Shown: positions 48,601-57,215 of the stretch, piece by piece
Numbering within the stretch: the stretch's first letter is position 1
How the letters are laid out: each line of letters opens with the position of its first letter
DNA from: Angiostrongylus vasorum
Taxonomy: Eukaryota; Nematoda; Chromadorea; Rhabditida; Metastrongylidae
Direction: 5' to 3'
Length of the DNA: 64,000 bases
NCBI GenBank assembly: GCA_018806985.1
Contig: JADANN010000162.1
Span: 2,067,501-2,131,500, forward strand
Translations under genes and position numbers: made by a program
Notes under the pieces: model-generated
The model's database searches: none
The model's input: the letters and a program-made list of their open reading frames with translations, nothing else
What the model was told of the DNA's origin: nothing

Positions 48601-51600
48601 TTTCTATCAACTTTTGTCATGGTTTCAAATTTTTATTCCATATGGCGTAGTGTCTGAAAAAGTTCAACAATATTCCTATAGAAAAAGAATCTTCAATGAT
48701 CTGCCGAAACCACATTAGAACGGTCGAAAACCCTGGGATCCGCACAATATTTGATGTCGGTTTGTGCGGAATGTTTGGTTACGACTCGACAATTTTTTAA
48801 GCTTTTAACCACTTACTTGAAATTAGTAAAATTACAAGTGTGTGCCCTACGGATCTCCCTCACATGAGAGACCCTGATAGATGGTTAGTCGCGAGGCTAC
48901 GTGGCGCGTCCCCAGGTGGCGGATAAGGGGTTAATCGCGAACCAAAGGGACCTTTGTTTCACTGAGACGCAGGTGGACCCAGGGGGTGGACTCCCCATTT
49001 CTGCTGCGCCGATTTGGCACATACTTTCTGTATTTGCTAGGTGTATTTATGCATGCGTGTGTGGATGCTTTCTCGGTTATGCGGATTGTATTCTACGAGT
49101 CAATTCGGCCAAAAAGCCTGCAATCGAGTGACAGGTAAGTATATGGGAGGCGGTTAGGAGTCGCCTCCAACAAATAAATTCCATGTCCATTCTGCGAGAG
49201 CTTGGCAAGCTACCCGTAAGTATACCCAGCCCCCCACGTTCAGAGCCCAGCAATCTATACGTGGATATCAAAAAAGCTAAACAAAGTAAAAGAAACGGGC
49301 CTCATTCCCTAACCCCCGAAATAGCCCTAATTCGGCAGCATTGGGTAGTACGAGTACGGAGAGGCTGCTAAAATCTCAGGGCCAATGGAAGCTGCTTGGA
49401 TTGCATAGAACTAAGGTGACGATCTGTACCTGCAATGCTGTAACGGCTCACAGCACAAGAGTATGAAGAGCGTTCGACAAAGAGAGTAATAGTGGCGAGC
49501 CGTTTGTGGAATACCTCAAACTTGGGTAATTAAACCTTTATTCATATATATACTATTTACACAACAATACAATGAGGTTATGCACAACAAACTACAAATA
49601 AGGTGGTTCAGTGGATTTCCTATGCACAACAAACTACAAATAAGGTGGTTCAGTGGATTTCCTATGCGCAACAAACTACAAATAAGGTGGTTCAGTGGAT
49701 TTCCTATGCGCAACAAACTACAAATAAGGTGGTTCAGTGGATTTCTTCTTCTTTCTAATAAAATGCCTTAACAATAATGCATGCACCAATGGAACGGCTC
49801 ACAGCACAAGAGTATGAAGAGCGTTCGAGAAAGAGAATAATAGTGGCGAGCCGTTTGTGGAATACCTGTGAACGATGAGAGCATCGAAATCATGTCAACA
49901 CTTATGCGAAAATCAACGATAACATTAACGTAATAACAATGCAAGAGCTAACGGTGAAATAAGAACAAGATAGTAACAATGCAAGAGCTAACGGAGAAAT
50001 AAGAGCAAGATAATAACAATGCAAGAGCTAACGGAGAAATAAGAGCAAGAGCGAGAGTGATTACAGTTCCTATCACTACGACCTAAGCAAATGAAACTAT
50101 AAGGGAAGATCAATCGGGAGAGGGGCAATGATGGAGCTGGCGACGGCGCTCGCCAAGGCGTCGCTTGGCCAAATGCCGGTGGCGGTAGGCGTGGCTGCGT
50201 CCCAGCGAGCGGCTTGCCCATTGGCCATAACTGGACATAGACGCAGGGTACGCACGCGTCGGTGTAGTAACGCGATCTCCATCGACCCATAGGATGGATT
50301 GATTAGGTGGATAGAGAACTCTCTATCTGTAGAGGGATTCATGCCTATTGACCCGAACGGGACGTAGACGCAGAGTACGCACGCGTCGTTGTAGCAACGC
50401 GGTCTCCATCGACCCATGGGTATGCATTGATTAGGTAGATAGAGAATTTCGAGGATTGATAGAGGAATTCTCTATAAATGCACGTACAAGACTTGCCCAT
50501 CCAAGCAAGAAGAATAAACTACGACAACATCGGCCTGGCCGAGACGAGACAACGCCACCCATTCAACGCCTATGACACCGGAGAAGAAATCTTCCTCGGA
50601 AAATACGACAGTAGGGGAGTCGGCGGCGTCAGCGTTCTCATCAACACGACTTTGTCCAGGAACGTCGATTTATTCGAACAACTTACAACTCGAATCGCAC
50701 GTTTACGATTGAAAAGATTGGATCAATTCCCGGTTTGAGAATCTTCGTCGTTTACGCGCCGACTTAAAACTGTGACGAAGGAGAAGTCGAAGCGTTTTAT
50801 ATGGACTTAGAGAAGTTCTACAGAGAAGACCATATATTCTTCAAGGTCATCATTGGACATTTTAACGCCAAGATTGGACCAAGAAGAAGGTCTGAAGAAC
50901 GTCACAGTGGGATCGGGACCCACGGATTAGAATGGAACGAACAGGGCGAGCGGCTCTCTGAGTTTGTCATGACGACCAAGACCGTCCATGGTAACTCGCA
51001 ATTCCAGAATCTCCACTCTCAACGCTGGACGTAGGAGTCTCAAAATGGAGAGTGCAATATCGAAATAGACCACATCATAGTAAATAGAAGGTTTTGCCTA
51101 AGCGATATCGCAGTTGTCCCAAAATTCTGCACGGAGTCCGACAATCGCCTCCTTCGTGCAAGATTCTATTTCTCGCGAAAAGGAGAAAAAAGCTGCTAAA
51201 TTCAAAAACCGAAGTGCCAGAACCACGATAAACTGGGACTTATTCAATTATTAGTCGGCTGTTGAGAAGATACCGTTATCGATAACATCGACGAGGAATA
51301 CGATCGGCTCATTCAACATCTTCACGTTAGCACTATGAAAGCTGCGAGTTTGAAAGTCACCAAGAGACGTCTGTCTCCAGAAACACTCGAGCTGATACGC
51401 CAGCGTGGAATCGCATGATCTGCAGGCAACCGCGAACTAAAGTCCGAACTTACAAAACAATGCAGACAGGCGTTAAAAGAAGATCTTAAAAAGAGAAGAG
51501 CAGCAGTAATCGTCGAAGCTGCAGAGGCTGGGAAAAGCATACGTAAAGCCCATCGAAGCTTTGCCAATTACAAGACCAAGATGACTGCACTCCGACGCCC

Positions 51601-54242
51601 AGACGGAACAGTTGCAGCGTCCAGAAAGGCAATGGAGAAAATTATTCACGAATACTACCAGGTCTCTTCGATAGCCACGTCCATCTTCCGTTGTACAAGT
51701 AAAGAAGGATAAATATGTTGTGCCAACGGTTCTCCTTGCGAAATCCGACATGCTATTTAGTCGGTGAAAAATCGAACAACACCAGGTTTGGACAGGATAA
51801 GATCAGACCACGTGAAGAACCTTCCGCTAGTTCTTGTAAACACACTGGCTCGGTTCTTCACACGTTACCTGTCGGAATGCATGGTCCCTTCTTAGTGAAA
51901 GACCAGCAAGACCGTGTTATTGTTCAAGAACGATGACCTACACGATATCGGCAACTCTCGCCCAATCTGCTTGCTGCCTGTCGTCTAGAACTTTTTCACC
52001 CGAGTCATCCTAAACAGGATTGACAAAACACTGGACGAAGGATAGCCATGTGAGCAACCACGGTTTCGAAAAGGATTTAGTACGATGGATCACATCCACA
52101 CCATAACAAGGCTCATTGAAGTATCGTGAGAGACAAACGACCGCTTTGTCTCACTTCCATCGATTTACAGAAGGTCTTTGATTCAACTGAGATAGAAGCG
52201 GTCATGGAAGCCATTGATAGTCACGCAATCGCTACTGAGTACATAAAGATTCTTCGTCAGCGTACAAAGATTTCGCAACCAAGATATCACCATTCTACAA
52301 CGATATTAACATCGACGTCAAAAAGAGGAGTTAGGCAAGGTGATATAATCTCGCCGAAATTATTTACGGCCACCCTCCAGAACGTCATGCGAACAGCGGA
52401 ATGGAATGATATTGGAGTGAAAATCGATGGTAGGTAGTTACATCATCTTCGCTTTGCTGATGACATCGTCCTTATAACACCAAACATTAGCCAAGCGGAA
52501 CGTATGCTTGTCGACTTTCACAAAGCCTGTGGAAAGATTGGTCTTCGACTAAATATCACAAAGACGATGTTCATGAAGAACGAATTGGTTTCGTATGCCC
52601 CATTCACGCTCAACGGAACGAATATCTCCGAATGCTCCAGTTATATCTATCTTGGTCGGGTAATCAATATGATGAACGGCTTAGCTGCAGAGCTGAGCAG
52701 GAAGAAACGAGCGGCTTGTAGAGCTTTCAAGAGTATCGAGGATGTAGTAAAGCGAACAAAGAACACTCGACTTCGTGCCCACTTTTCGACTCCTGTCCTA
52801 ACGTAGGCGTCAGAAACCTGGTCGCTGCGTAAGCAGGATGAAAGATCACTCAGCTTTATCGAACGCGCAGTCGAAATGGACGATGCTAGGATTATACCAT
52901 TTCACACAAGTAATGAATGGGATCCGAAGCTCCGACCTGCGTCAACGATCAAAAATCAATGATGCCGTTTCTGTACGCCAAACAGTCGAAAATAAGGTGG
53001 GCCGGACGCGTAATGGGTATGAATGACGACCGATGGAAACGAGGCGTTAGTGGCTGGATTCTTCGGGATAGTAAACGTCCCTGCAGGAAGACCACCGACT
53101 CGATAGTCAGAGTTCTCCACGGAAAGCCTAGAAGAACGATATTTTGCTCGACGAGTTCCTAGAGCGAGCCGAACCCACTGGGCCACTCTTCCACGCGACA
53201 AGGAAAAATGGGATATTTATTGGCGCTCGCTCGAGTCACTCGACGATGAACGGGACTGCAGGTGATACAGGTGATTGCTGCGTATCTTACATGTTGAATT
53301 GCATAGCGTTTGCGGTTGCAGAGTCATCACTGATTCACACTTTCTTTTCAGATTTTTGGAAACTGATTACCTACAAAGTTCGAAATGATTCATTCTTGTA
53401 GCTAGTGGTCAGTTCAATCCATTCTTTGAGATTTTTTGTGTCAGTTGGAAACATACCTAAAGCGGAGCTTAAAGGTAAGTATTGGTTCATCTAACTGGGA
53501 GCAGAACTGCGCAGAACTAGATTCAACTGGATTACAACATTTTCGTTAGTGACTAACGGTGGAGCTCGTTCTACAGTTTATGGCAATGTGTTTTAGCATA
53601 GGAACGCTTGAAATCGGATTTTGCTAAAACGGTTTACTGGCGGCTGCACTTCGAGCAAATCGAAAATGATTGGAAACATTTCTTTCAGCATGCTAGTCGA
53701 CTTACTGTATTGCTCAATGTTTCGTATAAATCTGAAGGTGCTACTCATTTCCAACTTGTTGGCGGTTTCCCGTTTTTGAGAAAATCGAAAGCACTGTCAA
53801 GCACTTTGATGAGAATTTTATGACCGATGAACACAGCTGAATAAATAGTTCCGTGTTGTTGCATTTCTTTGTCGATTTGTGAATTGCTGAGCAACGATTA
53901 GTTCCGCCACAGCATTCTCGTTGCGCTTCCAACACATCACTTCACGTTGTCGGCGAATCCAAGCCAACAGAGGAAAAAACAACGGTTACTAACATTTCAG
54001 TTGAGGGACATGCTAGTGCTTTAAATCTCCATAGAAACCTTTCGGCATTCAGATTGTCATTTCAACGAAGGAAATACCGGACACATTACCTTTATAGTCC
54101 TTTTACCGACAATAAGCAATCCAGCACCGACTTTTTGTACTCTTCCTGCTTACTTAAGTACGCAGAACTACTTCATGTGGGGTTGCTTCTAGCAAAAGCG
54201 GCAGCACTAGGTATGGTTTTCATTACGGTGATATTAACCTAG
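45657..54242 (+). CDS. Unrecognised protein of about 200 residues, probable exons
   Basis: I do not recognise the family. Proposed exons in consistent phase: 45657-45731, 45802-45900, 53445-53474, 53602-53737, 54001-54242. The start is the first ATG after an in-frame stop. The product begins acidic and polar ([20 protein letters not shown]). It continues as a basic helical stretch ([48 protein letters not shown]) and ends with a hydrophobic segment ([17 protein letters not shown]) that may be a membrane anchor. Exons 1 and 2 and the first half of exon 4 look most like real coding sequence. Exon 5 is open for 80 codons but less certain. A longer model that splices exon 5 to 55191 would end inside an S1b repeat. 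Intron 2 is 7.5 kb and holds an RTE element and a decayed gene copy. Confidence 0.5.
46360..47760 (+). pseudogene. Decayed duplicate of the 5' part of the secreted-protein gene
   Basis: Blocks match the region upstream of and within gene 57216-62061 in the same order. Examples are ACGAGCTCTACTGTTATT (46421) with GCGAGCTCTACTGTCATC (55551), GCATTGAATGCAGTTCTG on both sides, CGAACTAGGTGGG (47355) with CGAACTAAGAGGG (56589), and GAATGCGATTTTCG (47396) with GAATGCGATTTCCG (56631). The signal-peptide exon has no counterpart here. A relic of exon 2 remains at 47642-47746, preceded by CACTAGCAG. It keeps FTVTGL, VPAR and RAQTF but has lost about ten codons in the conserved LPVAM region and runs into a stop. 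It sits inside an intron of another gene. Confidence 0.75.
46790..46925 (+). repeat. Penelope-type 3' tail inserted in the decayed duplicate
   Basis: CGGAGCGGCTGTTCTTCCTC, GGTGGAAG, CTGCCGAAACGTCAGCC and GGTTGTGTTGTATGTGTGT match the right end of the Penelope relic near 61295-61500. The matching place in the 56-kb copy lacks it, so the insertion came after the duplication. Confidence 0.65.
47840..48090. repeat. S2 repeat
   Basis: TCACAATGATGCTGAGATAT, CAGATCGAACCGCGATTACC, CTTTCTCTCAGCCAGTTTTT, TCCGTCAGCGGGAATGATTG and GTCGAAATCACAATAT. It ends the recognisable duplicate on the right side. Confidence 0.65.
48100..48235 (+). repeat. S4 foldback element, right arm only
   Basis: ACAACTGTGGACCATCGATT, CAGCTCTGATGAAGACGGAG and ACGTCGAAACGTTAGACGAA. 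It directly follows the S2 copy. Confidence 0.6.
48236..48850. other. Intronic stretch with no recognised feature
   Basis: Only an open frame at 48316-48516 of lysine-rich, low-information sequence. Nothing else recognised before the RTE 5' end. Confidence 0.4.
49442..49867 (+). repeat. Pair of 75-bp direct repeats flanking a minisatellite
   Basis: AACGGCTCACAGCACAAGAG to GGAATACCT occurs at 49442-49516 and again at 49793-49867 with two mismatches (GACAAAGAGAGTAAT against GAGAAAGAGAATAAT). The copies are 351 bp apart and enclose the 42-bp array. Confidence 0.9.
49580..49747 (+). repeat. Minisatellite, 42 bp x 4
   Basis: Four head-to-tail units of exactly 42 bp at 49580, 49622, 49664 and 49706, differing by one C/G change and by the last bases. 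As the unit is a multiple of three, one frame reads 14-residue repeats ([14 protein letters not shown]). The minus strand stays open too. Confidence 0.95.
49935..50054 (+). repeat. Tandem repeat, 40 bp x 3
   Basis: Three units of AACAATGCAAGAGCTAACGG followed by A/TGAAATAAGA-CAAGA and four variable bases, at 49935, 49975 and 50015. The second and third are nearly identical. Confidence 0.95.
50234..50487 (+). repeat. Tandem monomers of about 127 bp
   Basis: GACATAGACGCAGGGTACGC (50234) recurs as GACGTAGACGCAGAGTACGC (50361), and CGATCTCCATCGACCCATAG recurs as CGGTCTCCATCGACCCATGG. A CCCATTGGCC stretch before the first matches CCTATTGACC before the second. Tandem 5' monomers act as promoters in some LINEs; that role here is inference. 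Confidence 0.8.
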
Positions 54243-54379
54243 AAAATTTCGATTTAAATTGGTCGGCATGAACTATCCAAGAAATTGTGTATTCCTAGCA
54301 AAGACCTGTAGCACATCCTAAAGATCTGGAGATTTGGAAAAATGACCATTAATTTTCGGCACGAAAGAACGACCCAGTG

Positions 54380-54460
54380 TGCAGTATCGATACGGATCAA
54401 CCCGACTCTGAAGAATACAAAGACGTCGAAACGTTAGTCGAACAACGTTTGTCAAGACTT
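54380..54460 (+). repeat. S4 foldback element, right arm only
   Basis: CCGACTCTGAAGAATACAAA and GACGTCGAAACGTTAGTCGA match the outer half of the S4 arm. The stretch 54460-55190 holds no recognised gene; a minus-strand open frame of 113 codons at 54464-54805 has no motif. Confidence 0.55.
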
Positions 54461-55189
54461 CGTTCACAACAGAGCTTCGTATGGGGGCCTTACTACGTTC
54501 TCCATGCCGAGGCGGATTTCGAATGTTTTTGCAAAGAAATTATTCATTGATCGCAAACGCTTAGTGATAACCTCATTGTCGATTACGGTAAAATGTTGAA
54601 GGGGTTTATGTCTACGCATGAGAAGCATAGGATGTCTTATCGTTTTACGAAATTGTCTCATGAAAAAGATACGGTAGAGGGTAATGGTACGATCCAGGAA
54701 CAGCTTGTGTAGAAACTTTGCAGTAAGAAATTTAACAGAAAGTTCTGCAATCATTTCGCTCTTGATCTTTGATGATACAGCTTTGAAAGACGATAAAGCG
54801 TTCACTGCTTATCTTTGCGTTGAGTTTATCTCTTTCTCTTATTTGCTATAATTGACACTGAGGCAAGGCAACAAGCGGTTGCAAAGTAAAACCGTTAAAT
54901 AATTTTCTGTGAGAACGATGAGGATTCCGTTTCGCCACGTACAACGTCTAGTGGCATCCATTTCAGGTTCTGCAATGATGAGGTTCTCTCGAAATTACTG
55001 GTTACTTTTTAAAACTCCGACCTTCAGGAAGTATTAAAGGTTTCTACTTGGAGTAAATACGGATTTTTCTCATCTATTTCATGTCGACCATCCTTAGATG
55101 AGATTTTCCTGATTAAAGCATTCGCAATGAAAGCGTTATGCAAAGCTGTGCTTTCCGGGAAAGAAGTTTGAAAATTGTTAACTATTTCA

Positions 55190-55440
55190 GGAGCTGGTCT
55201 GGGGAAAAAAAATCACTCTCTGCAGTCTAACTGGGAACGCTCCAGCACGACCATCTGAGGACTCCAGGGAGAATCTACTCGATCAGCATTCTACGTTGTT
55301 CATGATGGAGGGGAAAATGCTCATGCTGCAGCCGAAGCCATTGCGTAAATGTTGGAAGATCTTAGTGGATGGTGGAGGCGAGGAAACGAGTCAAGTGTGA
55401 GATGCGCTGGGATCAGCGCAGCAGATGTGAAAGACAGGTT
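55190..55440 (+). repeat. S1b SINE-like repeat
   Basis: Plus orientation: GAGCTGGTCTGGGGAAAA, GGACTCCAGGGAGAATCTAC, CAGCATTCTACG, GATGGTGGAGGCGAGGAAAC and CAGCGCAGCAGATGTGAAAG. It is the reverse complement of the copies at 9600-9935 and 19040-19380. A TATTTCAG acceptor sits at its left edge (55190). Confidence 0.7.
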
Positions 55441-55699
55441 GTACAATATGGAAAAAATTTCGATTTGCTTAAGGTGCACTCATCACTAAACAGCTCATCA
55501 AATTACGATGTCAAGCTTGCGTATGCTTCACAGAATTTTCCCAAACCGTAAAGCGAGCTCTACTGTCATCCATTAACGAAGTTTTGGAATCGCATTGAAT
55601 GCAGTTCTGCTCAGTATTTTCTCAAGTAAGGTCTAGCAATATTTCCGCTGAAGTTCCGTTTTGTGTAAAAAATTTTAGAAGCATTACAAAGGCTATGAT

Positions 55700-56000
55700 C
55701 CGCATGGGCTGCTGTCGTGGTGACGACCGTTTCCATCAGGAAGCCTAGCTAAGAGTAAACAACACCAATACCAGGATTCGCCACCGTCCTGCTATGAAAA
55801 TCGCATGGTGGCAAATCTCCCTGCGATCCACAAGGGCTGCAACTGCCCGTGGTGGTGAAAACTTGGGGCAGACTTTGGCCAGGCTGCCCTCGGGATTAGA
55901 GGGAACCACAGTGGCTTAACTAGCAAATCTCCGAAAAACTGGTGATTATGCTCGGGCCCGCACAACTAGTGAGGACGGACCGTTCAAATATCAACTAAGT
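55700..56000 (-). repeat. S3 repeat
   Basis: Minus orientation: CGACCGTTTCCATCAGGAAG, TAAGAGTAAACAACACCAAT, GATCCACAAGGGCTGCAACT, GGAACCACAGTGGCTTAACT, CGCACAACTAGTGAGGACGG. The first 80 bases of the family are missing. Confidence 0.7.
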
Positions 56001-57196
56001 AAGTATTACAAGGCCTAAAATATGGAATAAAGGAAGGAAGCAACAAAGAAGCAGTCTGACTAGTTTTCCAGGTGATGCCTTTTCAAAACATGCAAAAATT
56101 AGGTGAATCAGTCATGATTCTGCAGCCGTTACAAAAAGCGCGGTGTGGCTTCGCTATATGAAAGCGCGCAGTAACAAATTTTATTTTGTCTTTCGATCAT
56201 GGAGAAATGGCGGGAAATTGGCTGCGCTCTGTAAACATGCGGCTTTGTTACAAACATGGAAATTTTAAACGCTGAATAAGGAAGCCACTGCCCAGCCATA
56301 CGTCAGTCGCGTTCTGCGGAACTTCCTATTTCTTTCCTCATCCCGGCGAATTGGCAATTCCAACAAAAGTGAAGTATTTCTCTGCTTCAAAAGAAAACCT
56401 CAAGTTCTAATGTAGTTGCTTCGGCTGTGATCAATTTTGGCACGGCTTCTTTCTTCCCTTTTTTCATAGTGATAATTTCCTTGATTCATCTTATTCCTCC
56501 CCGATCCTGAGTCCTTCAGTGAAATTATGGGATGTTCTTGTTTTTTTTTATCAATCTATCATTTCATCAATAAGGCAGATTTTATAGCCGAACTAAGAGG
56601 GGGAGGTTAGTGGGATTTCAAGAGTTTAACGAATGCGATTTCCGTTGCCTAGAAATTAGTTGTTGAGAACGTTTTGCACCGAGTGTTATGCTTCGTTTTT
56701 CTCGCTCGATATCTTCTTGGGCAGACGTTTTCTTAAGAGTGCGCTCATAACGACGGCGTTTTGTCGATTCTCAATTCCTTCAATCGTGCAAAAGCGAGGA
56801 TTTTATGATGCTCTAACGCAAATGAGATGGCGTGAACATGGTACAGGCGTGGCACCTGGAGAACTGGCGCACTCTTTGAAATTTTCCATAGTGGTCGCTT
56901 TCACGTATGTCGTTCGTATTCAAGATTCGACATTCATTTCACTTCTACAGCCGACGCCTATAGACTTTCTGATGGCAGAATATCACATAAATGTCGCTCA
57001 AACGAATTTTCCCTGGAATTCAAAAAACTATGGGACTCATAAAACTCATGGAAAGGTCAAACTGCTGTAGAAAGGTCTTCCACGCTAAAGGTTGCTGTTG
57101 TACAAGTGCTGAGTTTCGAATAACTTGCTGCCTTATGAACGATCTGATGCAGAAAATGTATTCTTCGTTTTCAATCGTCTTTACAATAATTGCTTT

Positions 57197-57215
57197 AGAA
57201 TTTTAGGAACCAAAG
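57197..57215 (+). promoter_or_regulatory. Splice acceptor 9 nt before the secreted-protein start (possible SL trans-splice site)
   Basis: TAGAATTTTAG ends at 57206, and the start codon follows after 9 nt. The spacing equals that seen at the DEP gene, which fits spliced-leader addition, though an upstream non-coding exon is not excluded. Confidence 0.5.

Larger units (their letters stand above)
49439..50481 (+). mobile_element. 1.04-kb repeat-rich insert splitting the RTE endonuclease
   Basis: The RTE reading CNA ends at AATGC (49434-49438), and the coding similarity restarts after another AATGC (50477-50481), which may be a target duplication. The insert contains two 75-bp direct repeats, a 42-bp minisatellite, a 40-bp tandem triplet and two 127-bp monomers. 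It has no open frame with a known motif and no terminal inverted repeats. It could be an unknown non-autonomous element or locally amplified RTE 5' sequence. Confidence 0.5.
48850..53270 (+). mobile_element. RTE-type LINE, near full length but dead, sense to its host gene
   Basis: A 5' region (48850-49410) leads into the start of the apurinic-type endonuclease (VTICTCNA, 49416-49440). After a 1.04-kb interruption the endonuclease resumes ([27 protein letters not shown], 50515-50660), in three frames. GHFNAKIG replaces the usual GDFNAKIG, and SDNRLL replaces SDHRLL, so two catalytic residues are changed. The reverse transcriptase has [13 protein letters not shown] (52325-52365) and [13 protein letters not shown] (52450-52485), with a stop just before the latter. 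The C terminus includes [10 protein letters not shown] (about 52990-53020). About ten frameshifts or stops exclude activity. Confidence 0.9.
55441..57215. other. Upstream region of the secreted-protein gene (duplicated segment)
   Basis: From about 55490 this is the intact partner of the decayed duplicate at 46.4-47.8 kb. It carries a later S3 insertion at 55700-56000 that its partner lacks. A 136-codon open frame at 56660-57070 lies in the part missing from the other copy. It has no recognisable motif, and it is unclear whether it is an upstream exon or chance. Confidence 0.5.

Noticed and set aside
49580..50054. Regular repeats as a CRISPR array
   Set aside because: The units are directly adjacent with no unique spacers, and the context is a eukaryotic retroelement.
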